In this document: positions 1 to 12,660 of the stretch, piece after piece
Numbering within the stretch: position 1 is the stretch's first letter
Layout: each line of letters opens with the position of its first letter
NCBI GenBank assembly: GCA_964036665.1
Contig: OZ038533.1
Coordinates: 14,293,075-14,357,074, forward strand
DNA length: 64,000 bases
Source: Gordius sp. MW1
Lineage: Eukaryota > Nematomorpha > Gordioida > Gordea > Gordiidae
Reading direction: 5' to 3'
Position numbers and translations under genes: made by a program
Notes under the pieces: generated by a model
Database searches by the model: none
Told to the model about the DNA's origin: nothing
What the model saw: the letters and a program-made list of their open reading frames with translations, nothing else

Positions 1-1330
1 AGTATTTATATTTACTTATGCGCTTGTGATCCTTTTTTGAATTGTTATATTTGGTTAACTTAACATTGATAATTACCTATGCCCCCCCCCCTCTAAAAGG
101 GCCTATGCATTTACTGATATGGGTCCCTGTGCCCCCCCCCCTACAAAGGCCTATGCCTCTAGTGGGTTCGAATCCCGGCGATGGCAGATTTTTTATTTTA
201 TTTTTTTTAAATTTATATATTGTTCTTGTTAATACCATTGATAATATGACTTTTTGACCGCGTCCTGGCTACTGAACAATGAAAAAAATGACCATTGGCC
301 AAATTGTGAATCGCAATTTTTTGTTTTGTTTTTTGAATTGCTATATTAGGTTAACATTGATAATAATTTCCCTATGCTCCCCCCTCTACAAGGGCCTATG
401 CCTCTACTGATATGGGTCCCTTCCCTGTGACCCAAATGCCTATGCCGATGTGGGTTCGCCGGAGAGGGTAATTTTTTTTCTAAATTAATATATTGTTCTT
501 GTTAATACCATTGATAATATCACTTTTTGGCCGTCTGCTGGCTACTGACCAATGAATAAAATGACCATTGGCCAAAGTGTGAATCGGAATTTTTTTTCGT
601 TTTTTGAATTGCTTTATTGGGTTAACATTGAAAATTACCTATGCCCCCCCCCCTACAAGGGCTTATGCCTCTACTGATATGGGTCCCTGTGGGCCCCCCC
701 CCCCCACAACGGCTTATGCCTCTACTGATATGGGTCTCTGTGCCCCCCCCCCACAAAGGCTTATGCCTTTACTGATGTGGGTTCGGATCTTGGAGAGGGC
801 AATTTTTTTTTATTTTTTTTATTGTTCTTGTTAATACCATTGATAATATGACTTTATGACCGTGTCCTGGCTACTGACCAATGAAAAAATGACCATTTTG
901 TGAATCGAATTTTTTTTTGTTTTTTACGTCTCTTATGTATTTATATCCTTTTTGACCATGTCCTGACTACTGACCAATGAAAAAATGATCATAGGCCAAA
1001 GTGTATCACATTTTTTTCTATATATTAAATATAGGCTATTTAGCCGTTTCCAGGCTACTGACCAATAAAAAAAATGACCACTGGCCAAAGTGCGATTAAA
1101 ATCAAATTTTTTCTCTAGATTATAATTATTGGCCAGTATTTGGCAGTCTGCTGGTTATTGACCAATGAAAAAAATGACCACTAGCCAAAGTGAGATAAAA
1201 ATTGATTTTTTTCTCTAGATTATAATTATAGGCTAGTTATTTGGCTGTCTGCTGAACTTTAGAAAAAATGACCACTGGCCAAAGTGATGGAAAAAATGAC
1301 CAATGGCCAAGGTCTGAAGGGAAGTTTTTT
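1..1330 (-). repeat. Satellite and poly-C module region (Helentron-like family)
   Basis: Imperfect units alternate between a poly-C module (near 75, 375, 640 and 720; each begins CTATGCCCCCC and continues into TACAAGGGCCTATGCC) and a satellite core containing AATGACCATTGGCC (near 285, 560, 885, 1070, 1170 and 1265). The same two modules recur at 11.76-12.2, 14.2-15.06, 38.9-39.6 and 51.95-53.4 kb. A tRNA B-box-like GGTTCGAATCCCGG lies at 168-181. Small open frames here follow the repeat and are not genes. The left end is cut by the window. Confidence 0.75.
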
Positions 1331-2146
1331 TTAGTTTTTTTATAATCTTGTTTATACTATACACATTGACTAGATAGACTGCTCATCAACGCAGAAAATG
1401 TGTACCCTTTTTTCCACCATTTTGAAAGGCACATTGTAAAGTGGTGATCATGTAGAAATTCGTAATTTTCGCAAATTAAATAATCTTAAAAAGGTAAATA
1501 AAAAATATTGAAATGGGTAGATATCAAAAACAGCATTTTAAATAAATATTATTTAAAAAATACATAAAAATTAAAAATTGCGATTAAAGTTTGTTTAATT
1601 ATATAGCGCCATCAATATCAATTGCTATTTTGTATAATATTAATTTATTGGCGTTCGTTTTAATTTATAAACTAGTGAGGAAGATAAATTGACTGTTATA
1701 GGACAAAATTACATGGTTAAAATACACCAGTTGCCCTCTTCAAAATGGAGGAAAATTTGACACACAATTAACCATATGCAACATAAGGCATGAGCAGTCT
1801 ATCTAGTCTATGACTATACATATGCGCATTATTTGAATAAAGTCTGTAGTCATAATTCGAATTATGGGTCGCCTACACCAAATTGTTTAAATTTATATAC
1901 AGTATCAAAAAAACTCTAAATTGAAAGTTAAACGTTTTGTAAGGATGACTATTGGCTTTTCCAAGGTCATACCCTCTATTTGCGTGACTTTCGTCATTTT
2001 GATTAATTTAGAAGCTAATAAATAAGAATGAATGAAAGAAAACCTATTCCTCAATAAATAAAATATCAATAAATGTTTTATAACAGGTTTTACAAAAATT
2101 TAACTTTTTAAATATTTGCATAAATAAATAACTAATTATTTAGCAT

Positions 2147-2345
2147 TTTATATACCCCCCTAGGCATTCTCGCCCATTCCCATCTTTCTCGCCCATATAT
2201 TGCGTAAATATGCTACGTTTACGGAGTATAGAAGATGAGTTTCGTTCCCCCTTCCCTCCTGCACCTCCCTCCCTTCCCCGCCTTCCCTTCCCCGCCTTCC
2301 CTTCCCCCCTCCTCTTCCCACCAGGGCCGAAGGCCCTGGTTTAAA
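2147..2345 (-). repeat. GC-hairpin / polypyrimidine cassette, copy 1
   Basis: Reverse-orientation copy of the module also seen at 11,577-11,750 and 50,055-50,375. It contains TAGGCATTCTCGCCC, a tract around ACGGAGTATAGAAGATGAG, a CCTTCCC-rich run and a terminal hairpin CCAGGGCCGAAGGCCCTGG (2,323-2,341). In the other two copies this is the 5' part of a longer Helentron-like element. Here it stands alone. Confidence 0.65.
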
Positions 2346-2653
2346 TTATAAGTTGGTTAGATTTGCTAAAATCATGGCTTTTGCTGCCCCCATAAATCTT
2401 TTTTTTTTGCCTGTCCATGATTTAAAGCCTAGGCTTCCATGTAGAAATATATAAATATAATTGTTCACTAATCCAAAATATGCCCAATTCTCAATTCACA
2501 AACGAACTAATAGCCAAATGTTTATTTAAAATTTAATGAATATGTAGTTTTACCTAATCAAGGTGTTTAAAATATGCATGATCTTCTTTATAATGTATTT
2601 GGTCGCATAGGCATATGGTCTTTCTTGATAAGTTTTTACATTTTGTTCGAGAG

Positions 2654-2937
2654 CATGGGCGTAGCCAGCATTAGAATTAGAGTGGGGCAATAGATATTAG
2701 GGAGAGATGAAGAGTAGTCACGCTTTTTATTTATTTATTTATTTATTGATCGTGTTTTATATTTTTTATATATATAGATTTTACCAAATAAAGATTTTTA
2801 ACTTAAAAAAAAAAAAATTTTATAATTTTTTGAAATTATAGCCATAATCTCGAAAAACTTTAAAGAATTTTTGGATTTAGAGGGGGGCAGCCGCCCCTCC
2901 CTGCCCGCCCCCCCCCCCCCGCTTGGCTACGCCCATG
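2654..2937 (+). mobile_element. CATGGGCG-family MITE, copy A
   Basis: Bounded by CATGGGCGTAGCCAG and its inverted form CTTGGCTACGCCCATG. It contains a GGGGCAGCCGCCCCTCC block and a long poly-C run. At 284 bp it is longer than its relatives because of an ATTT-rich interior. No good target duplication is left in the flanks. Confidence 0.7.
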
Positions 2938-3638
2938 TGTAGAAGCCAGGTTCTTAATATTTTCTTAGTTATAATAACTTAATTCACATGTCCTTCCACC
3001 TAACACAAAGTCGTCCTCTTCCTCTCTTCCCCAGCACCTCAATGTCCAATACTTTTCGATTTAAATCATTCGCCTCCCTTCTTTGTATGTGACCATACCA
3101 CGTTAGACGATTTTCGTTTATCAAGTCCGCCTTAGGTTAAGTACCCATTTGGCCCTGAGACAGTTATTTGTCACATGATCGAGTATACCTAAGCTCTAAC
3201 GTATCATTCTCATTTCCGTGACTTATGAAAACTTTTTTTGTAGCGTTAATGCCAATGTTACATATCCATAGAGTAATATCGGTCTTGCGATGGATGAGTA
3301 AGCTTGCTCTTCAACCATATTTCCATCCTTTTGTCGCACATGATAGCTGGTTTATTTCATAATTTGCACAACCTCTCTTTTGTTGTAGCATCGAGCCGAA
3401 GTATGTAAACCTGTCGACTATGGGTCCTTTAATTGGTCACCCTGCGATGGAATGTCTCGTTCATCAATCATTTCTATGTATACACTTTTTGGATTGTTGT
3501 TTTAATCCACCTAGCTTTGTCCACTTTTCGGCATCTTTAAATATTTTCTCCTTTTTTCGTATACTACTATATCATCGGCATATAGCTTACAAAGAGATGG
3601 TTTTTGGATGTCTCTCGTTATCAGGTTCATAATTAAAT

Positions 3639-3824
3639 TTAGGGATTCAGAGCAGATACTTGATGTAACCGCATTTCAGCCTGAAAAGGTTCAGAGTCAC
3701 CAACTGTAGTTCTAACGCAAGAGTTTGAGGCTACATACATATTTGTCATAAGCCGTGTTCTCTCAAGCATCAGCATATTAAATCGCGAGGTGTCATAAGC
3801 TTTTTCCAAGTCGATAAAGATCAT
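3639..3824 (-). pseudogene. Reverse transcriptase fragment of LINE copy 1
   Basis: 61-codon open fragment starting MIFIDLEKAYDT. The FIDLEKAYDT motif is the conserved palm-domain A block of LINE reverse transcriptases, with the first catalytic Asp in FID. It is followed by a degraded region equivalent to SVRTAVGE and LHQGSALSP. Frames on both sides are broken. Confidence 0.75.
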
Positions 3825-5161
3825 GTTTGATTCTTCTCATTTCCCATATTCATCCATCATTTGTCTTAGTACCAAGATGGGGTCGACTGTGGATTTGCTA
3901 GCCACGAACCCGAAATAATCAACCAATATATCCGCCTCGGTTTTCAACCTTGTTACTAAGATCCTTTCCATAGTAAGATGTCGCAACTTAGTATATTACC
4001 TCTGATAATGCCACACTCCTGAAAGTCTTTCTTTTTGCCTCTGAATAAGGCTACAAACGTGCTTATTCTTCATATATTAAGAATTCTCTCTTCTGTCAAT
4101 ATCTTTTAAAAGAGGTTCTTCGTGGACATGACACCTTCTCTCCGGCATCCGACCCATGTTTCTATGCAAAATTTTTCTAGGCCATTCGCTATTACTTTTT
4201 GCATCTTGTTCATTTGTGTCCTAACTTCATCCTCGTGAAAGAGCTCAACCATACCAATGTTTGCAAGAATCTTTATTATTCAATATTCATGAGTTTCTGG
4301 AAATATCTTTTTCACCTTTCCATCACCTCGTTTGGTTTGAACAGACCCTCCTCATTTTTAACGACTGCGACCTTTTATCTTCCTGATCTAGGCGAATTTG
4401 TTCATAAGTATGTCGCTTCCTTTATAAACGTCTCTGTTTGCCATGTTGGTGTATGTAGCATTCGTTTTTAAACGGTATTCTTCGCGGCTTTCCTTGCTTC
4501 CGTAATTGATAATTCTCCGACTTTTGAGATTTATGCTAGCCTCTGTATAGAATTTTTTTTTATCAAATTCTTAACCGAATGATCCCATTACCATAGTGCC
4601 TTTGTCTGCTTTGGTCAGTCCTAGGAATCGCTTGTTCCTTTATCGCAGTTAGCGTCTCGCAGTCCTCGTTTACGTACCGTCGAATTTCTTGGCACTCAAG
4701 AATGTGGAAGTTGTCTCATGGTATCGTTCGTAGACATATCTTAAAGCATTTCATATCTAATTTTCGGTTTATAACCCTTTCTTCTGTCGGGGTCTCTTTT
4801 GATCCATTACAATGACATCTTGCCTGGCGATATTTTCTTCCGTTATTATTTTGCATTTGATCCCCCTTAAATTATTTCGCCGTAAAAGCAGATAGTCAAT
4901 TTTACTAAAATGTTTTTAACCATATTTCACTCTAAGATCTGGCCATTCCGAAAATAAGTGTTAACAATCGCCACGTAAGTTTGGAATATTTGCAGAATTA
5001 TTCCCCTTTCGTGTTCATTACGCCCAGTCCTTTGTTCATACCCGATACGATATTTGATATGTGGGCGTTGCAGTTCACTTTTATTTTTCGTATTCCTTGT
5101 GTCTCTTTTACAATTGAAATTTTTCTTCCTCTAATTTCACAAACCCAATCTGAGTATACAC

Positions 5162-5897
5162 TAGAGGTGTGCACGGATCAAATTTTTTTGATCCGATCCG
5201 ATCCGAGTTTTTTAAAATCTAAATACGATCCGATCCGATCCGAAATTTATAAATTAAAATTTTACGAACAGAACTTTTTATTGATGATTAAATTCAAAAT
5301 ACATAAAAATAAGTTATAGCAATTTTAATAGACCTGAAGTAAATATAAATTTTATTTGACTAATTCCATATTATCATATAAAAATAATAAAAAATCTAAA
5401 TTTTCTGGTTCGGGGAAAGGAGCTACGCGTCTGCTTTAAGGAAAGGGGAGATTGTGATTGATAATTTTCGGAGTTGAGCAGTTACATTTTTAATTTATAT
5501 GTTTTATGTAAATTATAATTATTCAATCAATTACATTAGCTATTTATAAATTAAATTAATATAAAAAAAAATGCGTGTGCTAAAAAGGAAACGGGAGATG
5601 CTGGTTTATCATTGACACTAGCTCCTTTCTCGCCAAACAAGAAAGTCTTGCTAGGGAAAAAATGCTAGGAAAATACAAGGTGAGAGGTGGTATTGGGCAT
5701 CAAAAATGGTAAATTAAAAAAAGAATGCAAAGATAATTATGAAAAGGTATTATTAATTTAATTATTATTGTTTATATTAAATTTGAAAATCCGATCCGAT
5801 CCGACTAAAATAAAATGTTGATCCGATCCGATCCGACTTCCAAAATTAAAATGTTTCGGATTGGATGTCGGATCGGATTGATCCGTGCACACCTCTA
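5162..5897. mobile_element. 736-bp hAT-type MITE inside LINE copy 1
   Basis: Terminal inverted repeats TAGAGGTGTGCACGGATC... are flanked by a perfect 8-bp duplication GTATACAC (5,154-5,161 and 5,898-5,905). TAGAG at the tip and an 8-bp duplication are typical of hAT transposons. GATCCGATCCGATCC repeats lie just inside both ends. No transposase is readable. It must be younger than the LINE it interrupts. Confidence 0.85.
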
Positions 5898-6938
5898 GTA
5901 TACACACATTTAACGGTTAGGATGCCTCCTTAATCTGCAGACGCAAGTTAACCTGTCTGAACATCGTTTGACAGCTACCACCTTGTCCTTGAAAAATTTG
6001 CTCAGAACGATAAGACCCCATTTCTACGATTCAGTGACTTATTGTACAAAAATTGATGTTTTTTCGCTATATCGGGCTTTAGTTTTCTTTTAACCATGCG
6101 ATGTGTACCTTTCTTCTTTTTAACATTTGTGCGACCTCGAAGCCCTTTCCCGTCATCGTGCTCACACATAATGTTAAACGCATCCTATCATAACTAACTT
6201 CCTTAACCGCGTTTGTTGTGGGTCAGGCGGTAACCTAAGTGTATTTTTTGCATTTTATGGGCGGTGCAGGTCGCGTCGTTTTTGGAGGTCGCCCTAGCTT
6301 TGTAAAGTTTTGATCATAACTATATATTGGAGTGGGCAACCGATGCCAACCCTTCGTTTTTTCCCATCGACTTAAAGCCGTCTTAGATAGAGATGTACTT
6401 TTAAAATCTTTGCCTTCCCCTCCATTTGATCCAAATTACTGGCTAAGTTGATGAAAATGATTAATATTTTTGGAGCTTTTAAAGAGCTCGCAAGTATTTG
6501 GCTTTGTAATTAACATGCCATTGATGTGACATTTTTTTAAAGTCATATATAATTTGGAATCCCATAAATTATAACAAAAAAATAGATTATTTCAGGTTGG
6601 GCCTTAGGGCAAATATAACTATTGGTTGTTCAAGCGGGTCCGGGCGTACAATTTTTTTATATAATAGACCAGGCCGGTCGCACAGAAAAATCTAAACATA
6701 TCTTACATTTGCCTCATAGCCATTAGCATCTTAATTTAAATATTATATGCAAAGTTTAAAACTAAATTTCCTATTTATACGTCTGCAAGCAGTAATGACT
6801 TATTAATTTCCGACTCTTTATTTCATATTATTACCAAAGAATAAGAAATTTGCCAACTACAATCCTATTAAATCAAAAAATCACATTTTTTAAATACAGG
6901 TGTTTTATAAATTTTTAAATATTGACATTCCCTTCCAG

Positions 6939-8214
6939 CAGGGGCGTAGATAGAAAAAAATTTTGGGGGGTGTTTTGGAATCCAAATTATAAAAAATAAT
7001 AGTTTATTTATACATGTAAAGTAAGGGTTTCCACAGATAAAAATAATTTTTATAAATATACAATTTTAAATTAATAATTTATAACGATTATAAGAGCTCT
7101 CTAGTGTTTCCACAGCCCAATAATATTTTTTCCAACTTGCCTGTAAGGCCTTTAAAACAATTAAAATTTTAATGCTGCAAAAAATATTGAACATTCTTCT
7201 GTTTAAAATTTTTTTTAATAACAACTAAGCATATTGTGAAAAAAATGAACATTTAAAAAAACAGAATATTTTTTTAAAATAACTGAATACTATGCATTTA
7301 AATAACACCCTACATTATATACCTCTGAGAGGAATCCCTTGTTTTCCACAGAAGATGATTGTTTCAATTATAACAATGAGTGCTTCTTAATTTATATTTA
7401 TACATCCTATTTTCTTCTGATAATAAATTACAAATTGATTCTTTTTTAGGTATAAATATTCTCCAATAAATTAAAAGTTTCAATTGAATGCTTATAGCAG
7501 AAGATGAGCTTTGAAAACTTCCAAAGCTTATTTTTGGAATGGACATGTAATTAGGGCTTTTAATTCCTAGTGAGATCCATATCCACCAATTCTTTTGCCC
7601 ATATTACACAGAATTTACAAAAGGCCCCGTGAAGAGACTTAGAATATGCCACCCATGTATATTGTTTCATCCAGATATAATTAAAATTCAAATTACGTTT
7701 ACCCTTAGGAAATGCATATTCTAAATCTGGCTTCCAATTTGAATTAATAACTTTATACCTTTCCATAATGTCTATATTTTTTTTCAAAAAATTTCCTATA
7801 TCATAAATATTTATGTTCTTTGTTGATTGGTTTTGTTGTAGAGGGAATGAAATCTTTGCTAATGACTAAAAGCATATCTTGAATTTATTTAAAGGTCTTA
7901 CCAGAAGATTCAGGTTTTGATTTTGAGCTGCAATTAATATCTTTTTCGTTAATTATTTTTTTGACGCAGAAGTCAGGCATAGTACCATTTCTTTTATTTA
8001 TAGTTTGAAAAATTCATAAAACAGGCGGAAACTTTTTTATAACCACAAGGAAAATTTTGTACATTTAAGCTAAAAAAACCCGTGTTCTTACAAGCTTATT
8101 TAAATAATTGCATGACACTAATTTTGAAATATTTATTATGTAAAGCAAAATAATTTTTTTTTATCCGCGGGGGGGTGTTTCAACCCCAAAACACCCCCCT
8201 TATCTCTGCCACTG
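6939..8214 (-). mobile_element. hAT element relic (1,276 bp) with TTF/ZMYM-type transposase fragment
   Basis: Ends CAGGGGCGTAGATAG and CAGTGGCAGAGATAA (inverted) continue into GGGGGGTGTTTTGG on both sides. They are flanked by a perfect 8-bp duplication CCTTCCAG (6,931-6,938 and 8,215-8,222). The length, the CAGGGG tip and the duplication size are those of a hAT element. The interior carries broken transposase frames on the minus strand. Confidence 0.85.
7364..7787 (-). pseudogene. hAT transposase fragments (TTF zinc-finger N-terminal region)
   Basis: Two adjacent open fragments (7,787-7,560 and 7,546-7,364). The first reads as the N-terminal TTF-type zinc-finger region of ZMYM1-like hAT transposases: a FPKGKRNLNFNYIW block, then WVAYSKSLHGAFCKFC, the usual W-x-YSK---GA-C--C signature. 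The second continues with SFGSFQS. No complete frame exists and the catalytic domain is absent, consistent with an internally deleted element. Confidence 0.7.
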
Positions 8215-9454
8215 CCTTCCAGTAATTCCAGTTTAATCATATATCCAATATTTACAATACAATCATTTATTGAATTAAAGATCGAGCCAAAGGAACGCTT
8301 GGCCGGGCTTAGCTAATTGTATATATAAATCGGCAAAATTTATATTGCCTTAAATTTATTAAAGTCCAACACATTTGTGATTTGAAAGTAGCTTATGTAA
8401 TCAAAGACTTACAATCCAATGTGTAAGAAAATGCTTTCAATAATTATTAGTGAAAAATTATTTAAAATCACTTTCATGTACCATATAATAATACATTGCT
8501 CAAGTTCAGCCATTTATAATGTTATAGTTGAGAAATGTTAAAATTTAGGAAAAAAAAACCTTAAACCCCGATTAAACATCGGTCGTTGGGTTAGAAATTA
8601 ACAATTGACATTAAAATTATATAAGAACGATTAGGGTTAAGTTGGAATTGTGTGACGGATTTAGATGAAAAAGCTGTTATGTGTTTTTATGAATATTTAA
8701 CATTTTTTAAAACAATCTAATTAATCGATACCTATTTTGATTTAATTTAGAATAAAAACTAAGATTGCATTTAACAAAACAAATTTGCGAGCTGCAGGTC
8801 TTTGAAACATACGTGATGTCTCAATGGACATCCTCAGACCAGTAAAAGTGATTCCACCAACTATTACTAGAAGATTTTAGCCAACTATACTTTATAAATA
8901 TTAGCATTCCCCAACAATACTTAGAAACACTTATTTTCAATTTTTTGCCTTAGGGCTTGTCTTAATATCGGATTTTGCTGCGCAGCAAAAACGTTGTACG
9001 GGTTATAACGTTATAACTATAGTTGTTAAATTGCTAAGCAGCTTCAACTAAAAACTCGAGCACGAACACTAGCTGGGTAATATGCTAACACAATGAGTGC
9101 TAAGCTAACTATTCGGTGCAATAGTTTTAACAGTAGCACGTAAAAATGCTCGAGAGGTTAGTCGATAGCAGCCAAATCTGTTAAAATATTTAGCAGGAGC
9201 TCGAGCAGTAAATTCGAGCAGATAGTAGATTGAATTGCTTTAGTTAAACTATTTTAGTTACTTACAATATTTGCTCATCGTATATTATAAAGTTATTATA
9301 TTATAGTTTTATAAGAAATTAAGCATGTTGAGCATAAAATGATGGATTGCACAATAATAAGATGAGATTGTATATTTGATTTTTTGCCTGACATGTAATT
9401 ATATACAATTTGTTTTTAGGTATAAATATTTTGTACAGGTGGTTAAATAAATAT

Positions 9455-10375
9455 ATATGAGGTAAATGTCATAATCTATGTTTATGATGAGATTTAAATT
9501 TTTTTCAAATTGTGACTCACTAGGAGCTTAAAAAATGTTTTTCAACTTTGAAATTAAGATTTTTGAAAGTTTAGCGGTCGCCCAGGTGACAAATGTCGTA
9601 ATCTACATTTATGATGCGATTTGAATTTTTTTTTCAAATTGTGACTCACTGAGAGTTTAAAAAATGTTTTTCACCTTTAAAATTAATATTTTTAAAAGTT
9701 TAGCGGTCGCCCAGGTGACAAATGTCATAATCTATGTTTATGATGCGATTTAAATTTTTTTTTCAAATTGTGACTCACTAAGAGCATATAAAATGTTTTT
9801 CAACTTTGTAATTAAGATTTTTGAAAGTTTAGCGGTCGCCCAGGTGACAAATGTCATAATCTACATTTATGATGCGATTTAAATTTTTTTTTCAAATTGT
9901 GACTCACTAAGAACTTAAAAAATGTTTTTCACCTTTGAAATTAAGATTTTTAAAAGTGTGGCGGTCGCCCAGGTGACAAATGTCATAATCTATGTTTATG
10001 ATGCGATTTAAATTTTTTTTTGAAATTGTGACTCACTAAGAACTTAAAAAATGTTTTTCACCTTTGAAATTAAGATTTTTGAAAGTTTAGCGGTCGCTCA
10101 GGTCAGGTGACAAATGTCATAATCTATGTTTATTATGGGATTTAATTTTTTTTTTAAATTGTGACTCACTAAGAGCTTAAAAAATGTTTTTCAACTTTGA
10201 AATTAAGATTTTTGAAAATTTAGCGGTCGCCCAGGTGACAAATGTCATAATCTATGTTTATTATGCGATTAATTTTTTTTCAAATTGTGACTCACTAGGA
10301 GCTTAAAAAATGTTTTTCACCTTTGAAATTAAGATTTTTGAAAGTTTAGCGGTGGCTCAAGTGCGATTTAAAATT
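9455..10375 (+). repeat. 128-bp tandem repeat, left arm of a palindrome
   Basis: About seven units, each containing GACAAATGTCATAATCTA, GTGACTCACTAAGAGC and GCGGTCGCCCAGGTGAC. Starts are near 9,465, 9,588, 9,716, 9,846, 9,975, 10,107 and 10,236. Units differ by a few bases and by poly-T length. Confidence 0.9.
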
Positions 10376-10514
10376 TTTACTTATAGATGGCGAAAATTTT
10401 GTATTCATCGGGTTCGGGTTTTAAGGGTATTTTTAAAATGGGTTCGGGTTCCGTAAAACATCGGGTTTTACCCGGCGGGTTCAGGGGTTGGGACAAACCC
10501 CTGCGGCAAACTGT

Positions 10515-11510
10515 TAAAATCTCAATTTTAAAGGTGAAAAACATTTTTGAGCTCTCAGTGAGTCACAATTTAAATCGCATCATAAACATAGATTATGACA
10601 TTTGTCACCTGGGCGACCGCTAAACTTTCAAAAATCTTAATTTCAAATGTGAAAAACATTTTTTAAGCGCTTGGTGAGTCACAATTTGAAAAAAAAATTT
10701 AAATCCCATCATAAATGTAGATTATGACATTTGTCACCTGAGCGACCGCTAAACTTTTAAAAATCTTAATTTCAAAGGTGAAAAACATTTTTTAAGCTCT
10801 CAGTGAGTCACAATTTTAAAAAAAAATTTAAATCGCATCATAAATGTAGATTATGACATTTGTCACCTGGGCGACCGCTAAACTTTCAAAAATCTTAATT
10901 ACAAAGTTGAAAAACATTTTTTAAGCGCTTGGTGAGTCACAATTTAAAAAAAAATTTAAATCCCATCATAAATGTAGATTATGACATTTGTCACCTGAGC
11001 GACCGCTAAACTTTCAAAAATCTTAATTTCAAAGGTGAAAAACATTTTTTAAGCTCTTAGTGAGTCACAATTTAAAAAAAAAATTAAATCCCATAATAAA
11101 CATAGATTATGACATTTGTCACCTGAGCGACCGCTAAACTTTCAAAAATCTTAATTTCAAAGGTGAAAAACATTTTTTAAGTTCTTAGTGAGTCACAATT
11201 TGAAAAAAAAATTTAAATCGCATCATAAACATAGATTATGACATTTGTCACCTGGGCGACCGCTAAACTTTTAAAAATCTTAATTTCAAAGGTGAAAAAC
11301 ATTTTTTAAGCTCTTAGTGAGTCACAATTTGAAAAAAAAATGTAAATCGCATCTTAAATGTAGATTATGACATTTGTCACCTGAGCGACCGCTAAACTTT
11401 CAAGAATCTTAATTTCAAAGTTGAAAAACATTTTTTAAACTCTTAGTGTGTCAAAATTTGAAAAAAAAATTTAAATCGCATCATAAACATAGATTATGAC
11501 ATTTACCCCA
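10515..11510 (-). repeat. 128-bp tandem repeat, right arm of the palindrome
   Basis: About eight units in the opposite direction to the array at 9,455-10,375 (GATTATGACATTTGTCACC at about 10,590, 10,722, 10,850, 10,978, 11,107, 11,236, 11,363 and 11,491). A spacer of about 140 bp (10,375-10,515) rich in CGGGTT separates the arms. Outer flanks are also inverted: CAGGTGGTTAAATAAATATA at about 9,437 against its complement at about 11,510-11,530. Confidence 0.9.
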
Positions 11511-11576
11511 TATATATTTATTTAACCACCTGTACAAAATATTTATACCTAAAAACTCAAAATGTATATAATAAAA

Positions 11577-11750
11577 ACTCGGGCCTTCGGCCCTCGTGGG
11601 AAGGGGGAGAAGGGAAGGGGAGTAGGGGAAGGGAAGAGGGGAAGGGGGAACTCTTCTATACTCCGTATAAACGTAGCATATTTGCTATGCAATTTATGGG
11701 CGAGAAAGGTGGGAAGGGGCGAGAATGCCTATAGGGGGTATTAGATGCAA
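11577..11750 (+). repeat. GC-hairpin / polypurine cassette, copy 2
   Basis: Hairpin GGGCCTTCGGCCC at 11,581, then a GGGAAGGG-rich tract, CTCCGTATAAACGTAGC, GCTATGCAATTTATGGGCG and GAATGCCTATAGGGGG. Homologous to 2,147-2,345 (reverse) and 50,055-50,375. Confidence 0.75.
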
Positions 11751-11954
11751 AATAATTAGTTATAGGCCCTTGTAGGGGAGGACATAGGGTAATTATCAAT
11801 GCTAACCAATTCAAAAACGAAAAAAAATTTCGATTTATTTGGCCAATGGTCATTTTTTTATTGGTCAGTAGCCAGCGGACGGTCAAAAATTCATATTATC
11901 ATTGGTATTAACATGAACAAATATTAATTTAATTTAAAAAAATTAAAAAAAAAA

Positions 11955-12034
11955 ACTTTGTCCCCTCCCTGACTTGAACCCCACACCTCAAGTTCACAAG
12001 CCGGCGCTATAACCACTATACCATGCTGGCTTTA
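11955..12034 (-). repeat. tRNA-like segment (SINE-type promoter relic)
   Basis: The reverse complement begins AGCCAGCATGGTATAGTGG, an A-box-like stretch. About 35 bases on it has GGGGTTCAAGTCAGGG, a B-box. Spacing is tRNA-like, but the T-arm and acceptor stems do not pair properly, so a functional tRNA is unlikely. Related B-box fragments with GAGGGGC tails occur near 13,905 and 51,345. Confidence 0.5.
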
Positions 12035-12660
12035 AAATAGTAGAAGTTATTATGTTATTTATATAGATAATGAAATAATAAAGTTGTGTTTCATGTTTAG
12101 AAAATCAATATATTTCGTCGGTCAGTAGCCAGCGGACGGTCAAAAGGTCATATTATCAATGGTATTAACAAAAACAAAATATTAATTTAGTGTAAAAAAA
12201 AAATTAAAAAAAAAGTTTTTTTTTAGTTTTAAAAAAGGGCTAAATTCTTAAACTACCAGCCCGATTCGCTCGAAACTTTACCCGTAGGTGCCCAGGGCGG
12301 CCGGGGGTAAAATAACCTTTTCAGATTCCTAAAATACCTTTTCATTTTAAAAATATCGGACATTTCCCTGACACACGTGCGGTGTAATATCTATGACACG
12401 TACAAAAATTTTACTAATTATATAAACTTACGCGCGCCATCTAATAAAGTACAATTCGTGTTTGAGTTTAATAGTAGATTCAATTTAATTAGAAATAACG
12501 GGCTATGATTATACCTTTGAAGGAGGTTTCGAATTTTGTGTTAGTTTCTATCGATATATTTTATCGTAAATTAGAATCTAATACCTATATTATTTTTTTA
12601 AATATTACTTTTTAGGTTTTCTATGAAATCACAATCTAATTAAATGAAATATATTAACCC

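Larger units (their letters stand above)
2985..6310 (-). mobile_element. RTE-like LINE relic, antisense, copy 1
   Basis: Degenerate non-LTR retrotransposon on the minus strand. The reverse-transcriptase part is readable at 3,639-3,824 (motif FIDLEKAYDT followed by SVRT-like and LHQ-SAL-like stretches). The endonuclease half lies at about 4.9-6.3 kb and aligns by eye with the better preserved copy at 55.4-57.5 kb. Both share the tail GGGCGG...GCGTCGTTT...GCCCTAGC. Many stops and frameshifts are present, so it is dead. A hAT-type MITE at 5,162-5,897 interrupts the endonuclease half. The RTE-like assignment rests on the endonuclease and RT style, not on a search. Confidence 0.7.

Noticed and set aside
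9455-11510. Regularly spaced repeats resembling a CRISPR array
   Set aside because: Units are directly tandem with no unique spacers, in inverted arms, in a eukaryotic genome.
11955-12034. Functional tRNA gene
   Set aside because: A and B boxes are recognisable, but acceptor and T stems do not pair and it lies inside a repeat.
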